Below, piece after piece: positions 37,629 to 47,457 of a stretch of 64,000 nt of DNA. The stretch lies in contig NZ_CP082294.1 in assembly GCF_019880205.1 (NCBI RefSeq), positions 96,987-160,986 of the forward strand. The letters run 5' to 3'. A program made the translations under genes and the position numbers. Within the stretch, counting starts at the first letter, position 1; each line of letters begins with the position of its first letter. Origin of the DNA: Pantoea alfalfae. Lineage in GTDB: Bacteria > Pseudomonadota > Gammaproteobacteria > Enterobacterales > Enterobacteriaceae. The notes under the pieces are model-generated. The model was not told where the DNA came from. It worked only from the letters and a program-made list of their open reading frames with translations, and made no database searches.

Positions 37629-37816
37629 TGGAAATTACTCTCATCAGGGACAAAGTCAGCCATCTCGCTAAAAGCGTAGCAATGATGTGAGCAGATGGCC
37701 TGCCCGCTCCGCTCTGACAGGAAAATATGATCCGCGAGTCGCCGGGTAATATCGCGCAGGGTGAGACTGCCGCGGGATTGCGAAACGCCTCGCAAAGTCG
37801 CGAACGCACGTGCCAT
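37619..37816 (-). CDS. Possible small protein ahead of the FMN oxidase
   Basis: 65 residues, starting MARAFATLRGVSQSRGSLT, with GGAG nine bases before the ATG. Its end overlaps the FMN-oxidase start by ten bases, as coupled genes do. I do not recognise it, it has no clear domain, and it may be spurious. It overlaps no better-supported gene on the other strand. Confidence 0.3.
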   Translation of the reverse strand: MARAFATLRGVSQSRGSLTLRDITRRLADHIFLSERSGQAICSHHCYAFSEMADFVPDESNFQWI

Positions 37817-37881
37817 CAGTCTGCCGCTCCGTGCTATCTTTGCGCCATCACCTTACCGTCTTGTCCGCAGGGAATGGCACT

Positions 37882-38460
37882 ATGTCTGCTGAAAAGTCCG
37901 CTGAAGTTCGGCCAGAAATGCCCATTGATGTCACCTCGCCACGCCTGACCTATCGGCCACTGAAACAGGAAGACTGGCCCTTTTATCTTGCGCTCAGTCA
38001 GGACAGATCGGTGATGAAGTACATCAGCGATCCGCGCAGTGCTGAAGAGATCCGAACCCTGTCATTCGACGTACGCCTGCCAGCCTGGTACAAAGGCTGC
38101 ACACACTGGCTTTGCCTGGTCATTGAGGAAAAAACGACGGGTCATCCTGCTGGCTTCTGCGGATTTATCGATCGTGGAGGAGGTGTTGCGGAGTCCGGAT
38201 TTATTCTGGCCACGGAGGCACAGGGCAAAGGCTACGGCAGCGAGTCGCTGCATGCCATTATCGCCTTCTGCTTTGAGCAACAGGGTTACCGCAAAATGAC
38301 CGCAACGGTGACGGCTGGCAATGTCGCCTCTCGCCGCACGCTGCTCTCCGCAGGCTTTATTCAGGAAGGCACTCTGCGGCAGAATTTCTTCCTCAATGGT
38401 CAGTGGCAGGATGACTGGATTTTCGGATTACTGAAACAGGCGTACCGGCCCGTTCGCTGA
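37882..38460 (+). CDS. GNAT acetyltransferase, RimJ/RimL-like
   Basis: 192 residues from ATG 37882 (MSAEKSAEVRPEM), eight bases after CAGGGA; a longer frame from 37810 is not supported. The family start SPRLTYRPLKQEDWPFYLAL is clear, the acetyl-CoA loop reads EAQGKGYGSESLHAI (Q/RxxGxG/A type), and NVASRRTLLSAGFIQEGTLR is the classic C-terminal motif. This group acetylates N-termini of ribosomal proteins or small amines; the substrate is open. It is monocistronic. Confidence 0.85.
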   Translation: MSAEKSAEVRPEMPIDVTSPRLTYRPLKQEDWPFYLALSQDRSVMKYISDPRSAEEIRTLSFDVRLPAWYKGCTHWLCLVIEEKTTGHPAGFCGFIDRGGGVAESGFILATEAQGKGYGSESLHAIIAFCFEQQGYRKMTATVTAGNVASRRTLLSAGFIQEGTLRQNFFLNGQWQDDWIFGLLKQAYRPVR

Positions 38461-38519
38461 CCCGGACAGACAGACGGGCGTCGATCGTCCCCTTTCTTCG
38501 ACTGCCAGGGTCAGAGGGT

Positions 38520-40715
38520 TCAGGGTAATGTGACATCGTAACCGCTGGCAACAGCGGGCACAGAATGCTCCTCGCCGTACAGCATCGCTTCAAAGTCCGC
38601 CGGTGTCAGTGGCCGGCACAGGCCATTGCCCTGCATAATGTGACATCCGGCTGACGTGACAAAGGCGATCTGCTCTTTGTCTTCAACCCCTTCAGCAGCC
38701 ACCCGAATACCCAGACTTTTGCCGAGTGCGGTGATAGATCGGAACATCATTCGCACCCGCATGCTGGAGTTGAGCTCGTGCGTCAGCGACTTGTCGATTT
38801 TGAAACCTGCCACAAAGCTGTGGCGCAGCAAATTAATGGCCCCCAGCGTGCGTCCATAATGATCAATGATAAATGAGGCACCGGTCCGGCGCACCGCTTC
38901 AACCTGAACCGGCATATCCTGCACCAGTACAGCCAGCAGAGGCTCATCCACTTCCAGCTCAACAAAACCCGCATCGCCGTCGGCACTCTCGCGTATAACG
39001 GTTTCCAGGCTGTTCCCTGTCAGCTGACGCGGAAAAAGATTGATGCTGACGCGAAGCTCGGGGGATCGCACCTGCCACTGCCGGACCTGTGCCAGGGCAC
39101 TGCGGATGATCCATTCCCCCAGCGTTACGGAAAGCGGGCTTTTAACCAGCATGCCGATAAAGTCGGCAGGCAACAGCAGCCCACGTGTCGGGTGTTGCCA
39201 GCGTACCAGCGTCTCGCAACCCACCAGCTTTCCACTCTCCACGTCGAAGCGGGGCTGATAGTAAAGTGTGAACTGCTGCTGCCGCACCGCCGTTTCCAGT
39301 TCGCGCTCGAAACGGCGACGCTGCTGCTCCGCTTCACGAAACTCGGGCATAAACAGGATACTGCAGCCTTTGCCTGAGGCTTTGGCACGGTAGAGTGCCA
39401 GATCAGCGGCGGACATCACCGCAGAGGGATCGCGACCGTGATCCGGGTAGGAAGCGATACCGGTGCTGGCACCGACCACAACCGGCGAGTCGTGATAGCG
39501 GAACGGCGTCTGTACGGCCGCAATCAGTTTTTCCGCCGTAATCGCCGCCTCAGCGCTGCCGCCCGCCAGCAGGATCACAAATTCATCGCCGCCCAGCCGC
39601 GCAGCCGTCACGGCACCGGTACACACCGCACGAATCTGCTCGGCAACGTGACACAGCAGCGCATCGCCTGCTGCATGTCCCAGCGTATCGTTCACCTCTT
39701 TGAAACCATCAAGATCGGTCATCAGTAAGGTGTAGGGAACGCCCGCTTTGGTCAGTTGCCCGACCTGATCCATGAACGCGCTACGGCTGGCGAGTCGCGT
39801 CAGCATATCCAGAGAAGCCAGCTCACAGAGACGCGCCTCACTTTCATAGCGGGCCGTGACGTCACGGATGATCATGCCCACCAGCCGCTCGCCCTCTTCA
39901 CGCCAGCCCGAAAAAGAGACTTCTGCCGGGAATTCACGGCCGTCACGCGTGACGCCCCATATCTGCAACGAACGAGGATGAGAGATAGCCGCTTCGTCTG
40001 AGGTAATCCGGGCCAGCTCGTTACGGTAGTCAGTCTGGCAGCGCGCCGGGATCAGCTCGCTGACATACTGACCTCTCATCTCCTCTGCGCTGTAGCCGAA
40101 GAGAGCAGTGGCTGCCGGATTCCAGAAAGTGATGCCGCGCCGCAGGTCCGTACAGACAATGGCGTCGGGTGAGGTGGATGAGATTGCCTGAAGCCGCTGC
40201 TGACTGGTGTAGCGCAGTAACTCCAGACGATGCATCTCCATGCGATCCATCACCAGCGCAGCTATATCGGCCAGATGCTTCCGATCTTCTGAAGTCAGCA
40301 GATCGCGCGGATGCGTGTCGGTCAGGCAGACGGTGCCAATATGATGACCATCCGGCGTTGAGAGCGGGATCCCGGCATAAAAGCGGATAAAGGGGTAGCC
40401 ATGAACCAGCGGACTGTCGCGGAAGCGGGGATCTTTCAGCGTATCGGGCACGCAGAGGATATCGCCCTGCGCCAGCGTATGGTGGCAGAAGGCGACGTTG
40501 CGCGATGTACCGGAAATATTCAAACCGTACCGTGAAGCGAAAAACTGTCGCTTCTCATCAATAAGCGATACAAACGCAACCGGTACGCGGAACAGTCGCG
40601 CGGCAAGCGTGGTAAGGCGATCCAGCGCATCGCTCGGCGGTGAATCCATCAGATGATACTGCTTAAGTGCATCAAGGCGAGCCGCCTCGGCATCATGATA
40701 AACTGGACGTTTCAG
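38520..40715 (-). CDS. GAF-PAS-GGDEF-EAL protein: active-looking cyclase, degenerate EAL
   Basis: 731 residues if started at CTG 40715, which follows AGGGG by seven bases; the first ATG (40649) has no ribosome site and would delete the conserved family start HDAEAARLDALKQYHLMDSP. GAF domain about 30-170, PAS about 175-295, GGDEF about 305-465 with intact RLGGDEFVILL (GGDEF at 375-379), EAL about 480-715. The EAL domain is degenerate: CETLVRW in place of EALLRW, VELEVDE where EITE is expected, and DHYGRTLG instead of DDFGTG, losing metal ligands. So it likely makes c-di-GMP and uses the EAL domain, if at all, for binding. It faces a cluster of related genes. Confidence 0.88.
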   Translation of the reverse strand: MKRPVYHDAEAARLDALKQYHLMDSPPSDALDRLTTLAARLFRVPVAFVSLIDEKRQFFASRYGLNISGTSRNVAFCHHTLAQGDILCVPDTLKDPRFRDSPLVHGYPFIRFYAGIPLSTPDGHHIGTVCLTDTHPRDLLTSEDRKHLADIAALVMDRMEMHRLELLRYTSQQRLQAISSTSPDAIVCTDLRRGITFWNPAATALFGYSAEEMRGQYVSELIPARCQTDYRNELARITSDEAAISHPRSLQIWGVTRDGREFPAEVSFSGWREEGERLVGMIIRDVTARYESEARLCELASLDMLTRLASRSAFMDQVGQLTKAGVPYTLLMTDLDGFKEVNDTLGHAAGDALLCHVAEQIRAVCTGAVTAARLGGDEFVILLAGGSAEAAITAEKLIAAVQTPFRYHDSPVVVGASTGIASYPDHGRDPSAVMSAADLALYRAKASGKGCSILFMPEFREAEQQRRRFERELETAVRQQQFTLYYQPRFDVESGKLVGCETLVRWQHPTRGLLLPADFIGMLVKSPLSVTLGEWIIRSALAQVRQWQVRSPELRVSINLFPRQLTGNSLETVIRESADGDAGFVELEVDEPLLAVLVQDMPVQVEAVRRTGASFIIDHYGRTLGAINLLRHSFVAGFKIDKSLTHELNSSMRVRMMFRSITALGKSLGIRVAAEGVEDKEQIAFVTSAGCHIMQGNGLCRPLTPADFEAMLYGEEHSVPAVASGYDVTLP

Positions 40716-41076
40716 CGTAAATCCCCTCTGATGTTATCTGCTGTGGCCGGCATGACGCAGCATGAAGAGGACACGTTCAATCAGACAGGACGCGCAGAAC
40801 TGGCTGCCGACCCGCTGCCGGAAGAAAGGCCCGTCAGTGAACTCTGCAGCAAAAGCCCGCCGCCATGAGCCCGATAAAGCCGGCATCACAGACAGCGGGA
40901 TGCCGGTTAATACGTTATGCCAGGCAGTGAGATCGTGACGGTATGATGGTTAATAACGGACCATGCCAGAACAATCCTGCCAGAGCAGATAAGACGCGCG
41001 AAATAATGCGCTTCGCTTAGCTCTTTATATCGGCCTGAAATACGTTAACTTCAGCGGAAAATAGCGGCAGAACGCC
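40716..41076. other. Intergenic region, 361 bases
   Basis: Holds the upstream signals of the GGDEF gene. A 38-codon frame at 40752-40868 (+, MTQHEEDTFNQT) lacks a ribosome site and is not called. No terminator or repeat is evident. Confidence 0.4.
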
Positions 41077-41316
41077 TTACTTTTTAAGCTTTGGAACCAG
41101 TTCGAAGTGCGGATGCTCTCCTGCCAGCAGCATCAGCAGTTCATATTCTCCCTGGCTGAGCAGGGCAGGATTTTTGGATGCTTCTTTGGTCTGCCAGACT
41201 CGCTGGCTAAGGTCGAAGCGTTCAGCTGCAATCTCCTGCGAAAGACCGGCCGCAAGACGCAGCTCACGTACGTTATGCTGAACGGCAACAGGCCGCTGTA
41301 AAATCTGATTTCCCAT
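41077..41316 (-). CDS. Small helix-turn-helix protein
   Basis: 79 residues from ATG 41316 (MGNQILQRP), eight bases after GGAG; the longer frame to 41385 is not needed. The middle reads VRELRLAAGLSQEIAAERFD, a helix-turn-helix of the XRE/KorA style, followed by LSQRVWQTKEAS and LSQGEYELLMLLAGEHP. Similar small regulators occur on enterobacterial plasmids. Targets are unknown. It lies alone between the MCP gene and the GGDEF gene. Confidence 0.6.
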   Translation of the reverse strand: MGNQILQRPVAVQHNVRELRLAAGLSQEIAAERFDLSQRVWQTKEASKNPALLSQGEYELLMLLAGEHPHFELVPKLKK

Positions 41317-41731
41317 ATGAAACGCTCCGCATACGGTGCCCCGGTGAGATGGCCAGACAACCGAATTCACCTGTGGCCAACACATAAATTTGAGTTAAGC
41401 TTTGAATGCGCGGCAATCCGCAATCGTCAGGAAAGCGTAAAGCTCAGGTAAAACCACAGGTATAAACTGTAATTAAATTTATTTCGTGAACCGGATAATT
41501 ATTGCGCACTAAAAATAATCATCGCTGTTCTGAATAGTGATAATGCTCAGCCCGTGGTTAACATTCACCACCGTCTTTAAAAATGACCGTTTCATTCAGC
41601 GATAAAAAAAGAGTGAATATTAACGGCTATTTTATTTTACAGAGCCGTTATCTCCGGATGAATAAAATGGCCCATCAGGCTATGCCTGACCGGCATCCGC
41701 ACAGCCTCTTGTTTTTCATCGGTATAACGCG
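41317..41731. other. AT-rich intergenic region with a hairpin
   Basis: About 415 bases without a supported gene. TAACGGCT (41621-41628) and AGCCGTTA (41643-41650) can pair over a 14-base loop and may terminate the MCP transcript on the minus strand. Nothing else is recognised. Confidence 0.45.
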
Positions 41732-43114
41732 TCAAATTGCCACTCCGACAGCATGAAGCGGCAGGGTGAAGCGGGTAATGACGCTGCCCAGCGTTTCAGT
41801 CTGTCCACTGAGGCTGCCTGCTGTTGCCGAAACCTGCTGGACCAGCGTTGCATTCTGCTGCGTTACGCGGTCAAGTTCAGCCACCGCCACGGTGACCTGG
41901 GCAATTCCTTTGCTCTGCTCATCCGAAGCCAGCGCAATCTGTCCAATCAGTTCATTGACGCCACCGACACCGCGCAGCACGGCTTCCATAGTCGTTCCTG
42001 CACTCTCTGCTGCGCGTCGGCCATCATCCACGCGTGCCTCGGTATCAGCTATCAGCTCTTCGATCTCCTTCGCGGCTGCAGCACTTCGCTGTGCCAGTGA
42101 ACGTACCTCACTGGCAACCACCGCAAAACCACGGCCCTGCTCGCCCGCACGGGCGGCCTCTACGGCGGCGTTGAGCGCCAGAATATTGGTCTGAAATGCG
42201 ATGCCATTAATGGTGGTGGTGAACTCCCGGATTTTCTCTGATCCCTGTGCGATGCTGGTGATGGCTGCCGTCACCCGCTGAACCAGCTCCACGCCCTGAT
42301 GGGTCGTATCCGTGGTACTGGCAGCCAGTTCACGCGCTTCACGGGCATTCTGTGCATTGTGACGCACGGTAACCGTGATCTCTTCCATGCTGGCGGCGGT
42401 CTGTTCCAGCGCAGCGGCCTGAGTGGAGGTCCGGTCGGAGAGATCGGCGTTACCCGCCGCGATGTCGCCAGCCTCACGATGAAGAATGGCTGCGTTGTCG
42501 TGAATAGCGCTGACCGTCTGCAACAGACTGTGCTGCATCTCTTTCACCAACGGCACCAGTTGCCCGACGCAGTTGCGACCCAGATCTTCCGGCTCACGCG
42601 TCAGATCACCTCCGGCAATAATTTTTAAATGACCGCGGATTTTACCGACCGGACGCACCAGATGGACGACCAGATAGCGGTCGCAGAACAGCAGCAACGC
42701 GAATGCTGCCAGCAGTGCCGCCAGCAGTACGCGCTCGAGCTGACGCCGGTCAGCGTTAAGAAGAGCCTGATTTTGTGCCAGCTGCTGCGTCACGCTATCC
42801 AGCTTCGCGCGGGTAACCGTTGCATACTCTGAGGGTGAGGTCGTAAGTGCTGCGCGAAAGCTATCCCAGTCAGCACTGGCCGGCGTTAAGGCGATCAGGC
42901 CATTTTTATCTGCGCCTGTTCCGCCCTGCATGACAAGAGCGCTGTGCGTCAGAAAACTTAGCTGCTGCGTCAGCACGGCTGAGCGATCGGTCTGACGAAA
43001 GATGTCCCGCACGATCTGACTGCTGTAGCCACCTGCCAGCGCGACCACGCCCAGTGAGACGATCATTATCCACAGCACAACGCGGCGAATAGTGAAATGC
43101 CTGAGTGAGTTCAT
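41732..43114 (-). CDS. Methyl-accepting chemotaxis protein
   Basis: 460 residues from ATG 43114 ([13 protein letters not shown]), eight bases after GGGGA. Two membrane segments (about 11-30 and 130-148) enclose a short periplasmic domain of about 100 residues with Tar-like helices. A HAMP segment follows, then the highly conserved signalling hairpin [20 protein letters not shown]. Methylation helices are glutamine/glutamate rich. The C-terminus has no NWETF pentapeptide, so CheR/CheB tethering is absent. It would signal to the chromosomal chemotaxis system; the ligand is unknown. It sits beside c-di-GMP genes. Confidence 0.92.
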   Translation of the reverse strand: MNSLRHFTIRRVVLWIMIVSLGVVALAGGYSSQIVRDIFRQTDRSAVLTQQLSFLTHSALVMQGGTGADKNGLIALTPASADWDSFRAALTTSPSEYATVTRAKLDSVTQQLAQNQALLNADRRQLERVLLAALLAAFALLLFCDRYLVVHLVRPVGKIRGHLKIIAGGDLTREPEDLGRNCVGQLVPLVKEMQHSLLQTVSAIHDNAAILHREAGDIAAGNADLSDRTSTQAAALEQTAASMEEITVTVRHNAQNAREARELAASTTDTTHQGVELVQRVTAAITSIAQGSEKIREFTTTINGIAFQTNILALNAAVEAARAGEQGRGFAVVASEVRSLAQRSAAAAKEIEELIADTEARVDDGRRAAESAGTTMEAVLRGVGGVNELIGQIALASDEQSKGIAQVTVAVAELDRVTQQNATLVQQVSATAGSLSGQTETLGSVITRFTLPLHAVGVAI

Positions 43115-43461
43115 GAGGTTTTCCCCGATGTTGTCATTGGTGTAGTTAAAATTAAACAAAAATAAGTTATGTCATCTACTTTAATGCGTTATTATATAGC
43201 ACGCTATGTTTGTGCTTACTATCCTGGCAGGATATTTCGTAAATTAAAAGTTTTTAACGACAAAATAATAGAATCGTCATTCTTAAAATATTTCGCTAAA
43301 GAAAAGTGATTTGCTATTCTGTTCAGGTCTGGCAGGCGGTGTAATAAAAAATAAATCGTCATGGCTCTTTCTTTTTACATAAATAGTCTGTAGTCATGAC
43401 GCTATAACCTTCAATTTTTCTGTTTAATTTCGCTCCGTAACCAGACGGTGCGGAGGAATTC
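43115..43461. other. Divergent AT-rich promoter region
   Basis: About 350 AT-rich bases between the MCP gene (-) and the EAL gene (+). I looked for a sigma-28 promoter in front of the MCP gene and did not find a convincing one. No gene is seen. Confidence 0.5.
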
Positions 43462-45243
43462 ATGCTCATGAGCCTTAGCGGCGGCGACGATTGCCGTACG
43501 CGAACCCTGCACGCGCTGCGCAGTAACGACGAGAGTCGTGACGATGTGTTGCGACAGTTCGTCCGACTGGCCAGCCAGGCCATTGGTATTCCCGGCAGCT
43601 TTATCTCCGTTCTGGATGATGAGATGCAGCACGTCAAAGCGGCGCACAATTTCACACTCACTCATTCCACGCGACAGGACTCGCTCTGTCGGCACGCCGT
43701 GGACAGTGACAGCACCGTGGTGGTGCCTGATACCCTGCTTGATAGCCGCTTTGCTGACCATAAGCTGATTACCGGCGCGCCTTTTATCCGTTTCTATGCT
43801 GGCGTGCCGCTTAAAAGCAGTACCGGTCTGATTCTGGGTACGCTCTGCGTTACCGACACGGCACCTCATCGCTTCAGTGACGATCAGGTAACAATGCTGA
43901 AAATGCTCGCAGCGCTGGTGATGTCCTTTCTTGACGCCTGGTACTCGGCTGGCTTTGCCGACCCGGTAACTGGCCTGCCCAATCGTCAGCGTCTGATCCG
44001 CGACCTGCAGTTCCTTGCGACCTCCGGAGACACCACGCCACGGCGGCTGGTGCTGATTGACTGTATCGATATGCCGCGTGCCTACGAACTGGCACGCTCA
44101 ATGGGCATGGGGCCGGTTGAGAGCCTGCTGAAGGATGTGGCGACACTGCTGCCGCTGCGTCTGCGCCCTGCCCCAGGAGAAATGCTTTACACCGTAGCAA
44201 CCGGACGCTTTGCCCTGCTGACACGGCAGGAGAGCAGACTCACTGCCAGCTGGGTGGCCAATAAGCTGGCCGGGATCAGCGCCGATCTTGGTGATGGGCT
44301 GTCGGTTGCGCTGATGACCCATACCGGTGAGGCAAGTTTCAACACGGGTGAATTGCCTGCCCAGGAGATCCTGCGGCGGGCAGTCAGCGCGTTGCACGAA
44401 GCCATTACCCGCAACGTTGCCTCAATGCCGTTCAGTGAAGCCACGGATACGCGCCATACCCAGGATTTCACCCTGATGCATGACCTGGCCACTGCCATTC
44501 GCGAAGATAAAGGGTTATGGCTCGCCTGGCAGCCGAAAATCTGCCTTCACAGCGGTAAGCCGATAGGACTGGAAGCGCTGATCCGCTGGCAGCATCCCCA
44601 GCGCGGCGAACTTTCGCCTGCGCAGTTTTTGCCCGTTGCCAGGCAAACCCAACTGCTTACCGAACTGACCGCCTGGGTCATAGAGCACGCCATCGCCCGC
44701 CTTGCCCGTCTTCGCGACAGCTATATTCAGCTGCCCATCACCATTAACGTCAGCAGCAGCGATTTTTCCCGTGACGGTTTTGCTGACGAACTGGAAGAAC
44801 AGATGCTAAGAGCGAAGCTGCCGGTTTCGCTGCTGGGCATTGAGTGTCTGGAAACGGAACGGATTCTGGAAAGCCCGACCGCGATGCAGGGGCTTGAGAT
44901 GCTGAAGCTACGGGGATTTGGTATTTCACTGGATGACTTCGGTACCGGCTACAGTAACATCAGTTATCTGCGGCGCATGCCGCTGGATGTGATCAAGCTG
45001 GACCGCTCACTGATCAGCGAAATTTCGTCTGACACTGCATCGCGTGTTATTGCCCGCAGTATTATTGCAATGCTCAAAGACCTTGATTACATGGTGCTGG
45101 CCGAAGGCGTGGAGAATGCGGAAACCGTTACGGCGCTGACTGAGTTCGGCTGCGACCAGGCCCAGGGATTTTTCTACTCCAGGCCGCTACCGGAAGCGGC
45201 GCTGGATGAGTGGCTTGGCTGGCGATTACGCAGTAAGTGCTGA
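43462..45243 (+). CDS. GAF-GGDEF-EAL protein: degenerate cyclase, active-looking phosphodiesterase
   Basis: 593 residues, ATG after GGAGG. GAF domain about 25-155 with PFIRFYAGVPLKSSTG. The GGDEF domain (about 165-310) is degenerate: ATGRF replaces GGDEF. The EAL domain (about 340-590) looks complete: GLEALIRW, NVSSSDFSRDG, ECLETERIL, LDDFGTGYSNISYL, IKLDRSL, AEGVENAE and QGFFYSRPL, so it should hydrolyse c-di-GMP. GAF parts resemble that of the neighbouring GGDEF protein (RFYAGIPL/RFYAGVPL). The two proteins are functional opposites. It has no membrane segment. Confidence 0.9.
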   Translation: MLMSLSGGDDCRTRTLHALRSNDESRDDVLRQFVRLASQAIGIPGSFISVLDDEMQHVKAAHNFTLTHSTRQDSLCRHAVDSDSTVVVPDTLLDSRFADHKLITGAPFIRFYAGVPLKSSTGLILGTLCVTDTAPHRFSDDQVTMLKMLAALVMSFLDAWYSAGFADPVTGLPNRQRLIRDLQFLATSGDTTPRRLVLIDCIDMPRAYELARSMGMGPVESLLKDVATLLPLRLRPAPGEMLYTVATGRFALLTRQESRLTASWVANKLAGISADLGDGLSVALMTHTGEASFNTGELPAQEILRRAVSALHEAITRNVASMPFSEATDTRHTQDFTLMHDLATAIREDKGLWLAWQPKICLHSGKPIGLEALIRWQHPQRGELSPAQFLPVARQTQLLTELTAWVIEHAIARLARLRDSYIQLPITINVSSSDFSRDGFADELEEQMLRAKLPVSLLGIECLETERILESPTAMQGLEMLKLRGFGISLDDFGTGYSNISYLRRMPLDVIKLDRSLISEISSDTASRVIARSIIAMLKDLDYMVLAEGVENAETVTALTEFGCDQAQGFFYSRPLPEAALDEWLGWRLRSKC

Positions 45244-45267
45244 TCCTGACTTCCCTGCCCCGCAATC

Positions 45268-46851
45268 TTATCTGGCAGACTCAGGCGTACTGAATCCGTC
45301 CGGCCCGGCAATGATCACCGTATTGCGGCCGGCCGCTTTTGCTTCGTAAAGCGCTTCATCCGCCCGGCGCAGCAGCGCCTCGCGATCGCGACTCTGGTCA
45401 TCCCGTGAAGCCACGCCTGCTGATATGGTCATCGCCCCGGCGAACGGGAAGGTGGTGGCGCAGACCGTCTCGCGGATGCGTTCCGCGGTACGGGCAGCAT
45501 CGGCCAGCGTCGTGTGTGGCAGCAGCAGTATAAATTCCTCGCCACCAAACCGGCTGACGATATCGCCGGTGCGGCAGGCCTGACGCAGCAACGCCGCCAG
45601 ATTCACCAGAACCGCATCGCCCGCGTCATGCCCATACCAGTCATTGATCTTCTTGAAATGGTCAATATCAATTGCGATGACACACTGTTCATGTTCACTG
45701 TCTGCCTGCGCCGCCAGCGCCGAAAATCCGCGACGGTTGCAAAGCCCGGTCAGCGGATCGGTCATCGCCTCATCGTTAAGCGCAGCCAGATGGCCTGCCA
45801 CGGCATGGCGATGCTCCTGCACCGCTTCTTTGAGCCGGTCAGCCTCGTAATACCAGGTTTTGACAGTAGCGAGTGACTCCGCCTGTGCTTCGCTGCCGCC
45901 ATCCCGCACTCTGTCCGCCAGCTTTTCCAGTGGCGAAGCGATCCGACCCGCCATAAACGCGATGACGCTGGCCGTCAGGAGAATAATGCCCAGAACGAAC
46001 CAAATGGCGCTTTCCGCCGTGCGCAGCAGAATATGCCTGACCGTTTCAGAGGTGCCAGTAATAAATACGTTCCAGCCGGTTTTCTGCAGCGTGCCATAGC
46101 CGGTCAGATAGCTTTGCCCTCCATTTTCCAGGGTAAAATGTCCACTTTCCGTGGTGGACAGGCGCTTCTGCAGGGCCAGACTCAGCAGCATCTTTGTTCC
46201 GACAAGCGTCGGGTCATGACTGAAAATAATCAGCCCCTCATTGCTGACCACGCTGACCGTCGATCCTTTGGTATAAAAATGCTGGCTCAGGATTTCGCTC
46301 AGCATGCTCTGTTTTTTTAGATAAATGGTGCCGCCGATATAACCCAGATAGCCCCCCTCTTCGCTGAACAGCGGCTGAGATAAAAACACCACATAGTTTC
46401 CGGCGGCAGAGGTAAAGGGCGCGGAGATAAAGGGCTTACGGGTCGTAATAGCCTGCAGACTGGCTGCTGAGTGAAGTTTCATGCCTGTCAGATTCAGGCT
46501 ATCCGGTGAGGTTGCCGCAATGATGGCATCATGGTTAACCACTACCACCGAGTTGAAGAAGCCTGACTGCATGCGCAGGCGCTCAGTTTCTGCTTTTAGC
46601 TGCTTCAGATCGCTAAGGCTCTTGATCTGCGATGCACTCCAGGCCAATTCCCGTTGCGCTGTCGTCAGGTAACGATCGGTGGTATCGGCCAGTTTACGGG
46701 CATAGGCAATGTTTCCTTCTAGCAGACTGTCTTCAATATTGGCCTTCTGAAACAGTAGCAGCGCACTCAGCAACAGACCGGAGGTCAGAATGACGCCCCC
46801 AATGGAAAGTAAAGTCAGCAGCGAACGAAGGCGCATTTTTTTATGGGGCAT
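45268..46851 (-). CDS. Membrane-bound diguanylate cyclase (dCache-like sensor, HAMP, GGEEF)
   Basis: 527 residues. Membrane segments at about 10-32 and 282-304 flank a large periplasmic sensor (about 33-280) of the double-Cache type (SGFFNSVVVVNHDAIIAA, YLGYIGGTIYLKKQS). HAMP follows, then the GGDEF domain (about 365-520) with DPLTGLCNRRGF and an active-site RFGGEEFILLL near residue 435. It synthesises c-di-GMP in response to a periplasmic signal. It is convergent with the EAL gene, ending 24 bases from its stop. Confidence 0.92.
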   Translation of the reverse strand: MPHKKMRLRSLLTLLSIGGVILTSGLLLSALLLFQKANIEDSLLEGNIAYARKLADTTDRYLTTAQRELAWSASQIKSLSDLKQLKAETERLRMQSGFFNSVVVVNHDAIIAATSPDSLNLTGMKLHSAASLQAITTRKPFISAPFTSAAGNYVVFLSQPLFSEEGGYLGYIGGTIYLKKQSMLSEILSQHFYTKGSTVSVVSNEGLIIFSHDPTLVGTKMLLSLALQKRLSTTESGHFTLENGGQSYLTGYGTLQKTGWNVFITGTSETVRHILLRTAESAIWFVLGIILLTASVIAFMAGRIASPLEKLADRVRDGGSEAQAESLATVKTWYYEADRLKEAVQEHRHAVAGHLAALNDEAMTDPLTGLCNRRGFSALAAQADSEHEQCVIAIDIDHFKKINDWYGHDAGDAVLVNLAALLRQACRTGDIVSRFGGEEFILLLPHTTLADAARTAERIRETVCATTFPFAGAMTISAGVASRDDQSRDREALLRRADEALYEAKAAGRNTVIIAGPDGFSTPESAR

Positions 46852-47134
46852 TGCAGTCGGGATCCGGATGAAGTATCACCTGAGTGTAACAGTTGATGCT
46901 TAACGTCAAGGGAAGAAAAGAAGAGGATTTACAGTGGATCACGATGCATTGCCGGGTGTAGGACAAATCCGTACGCACTTGCATAAGGCCTTGTTGAGCA
47001 TTTCTCAGGCACTGATAAACAGCAGCCTAAAATAATTAAGCAGTAATAATGAAACTGTTTAACCTGCGACCGTCTCAGGTGAGGTGCATTATTATTGCTG
47101 AGCGCCAGCGTGAGGTACTGCAGGCACGAAAAAT
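46852..47134. other. Intergenic DNA upstream of the GGEEF cyclase gene
   Basis: About 280 bases with no supported gene; it contains the promoter region of the minus-strand cyclase gene but no recognisable regulatory motif. Confidence 0.4.
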
Positions 47135-47157
47135 AACGGGGCAGAATCTGCCCCGTT
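47135..47157 (-). terminator. Terminator downstream of the small 69-residue gene
   Basis: AACGGGGCAG and CTGCCCCGTT form a ten-pair stem over three bases; the minus-strand tail is ATTTTTC. It supports transcription of the minus-strand gene at 47248-47457. Confidence 0.75.
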
Positions 47158-47247
47158 TAATATGGTGAATGAAATGCTCGGAAACAGTTAAATTAAATCT
47201 GCGTTATGAATACGCAGTCAGGCACAGGCTTAATCATTGCGGTCGGA

Positions 47248-47457
47248 TTAACGCCAGAACGACTTAATATAAGAACGGCTGCTGAGTCTTTTAATAAACT
47301 GATGCGGGCAGGTAAAGCGACACCCTTCCCACTCCAGATTAAACCATTGGAATTCATCATCTTTAATTTTATCCAGCAGGTTCATCGCCTGCATGGGCGT
47401 CTGGAAAGCATAAGCCTTCATCACACCCTCTTTGGTACATAAATCAATATGGACCAT
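47248..47457 (-). CDS. Small hypothetical protein
   Basis: 69 residues beginning MVHIDLCTKEGVMKAYAFQT, with GGGGG five bases before the ATG and a strong terminator 90 bases downstream. The middle is aromatic and acidic (DDEFQWFNLEWEG), the C-terminus basic. Two cysteines (GCRFTC). No signal peptide, membrane segment or known domain. Function unknown. Signals at both ends make it more likely real than most frames of this size. Confidence 0.5.
   Translation of the reverse strand: MVHIDLCTKEGVMKAYAFQTPMQAMNLLDKIKDDEFQWFNLEWEGCRFTCPHQFIKRLSSRSYIKSFWR

Noticed and set aside
40752..40868. 38-codon acidic small frame (+)
   Set aside because: No ribosome site and no recognisable pattern; it lies in the upstream region of the GGDEF gene.
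43115..43250. Sigma-28 promoter before the MCP gene
   Set aside because: AT-rich stretches resemble the -35 but no GCCGATAA-like -10 at the right spacing was found on the minus strand.
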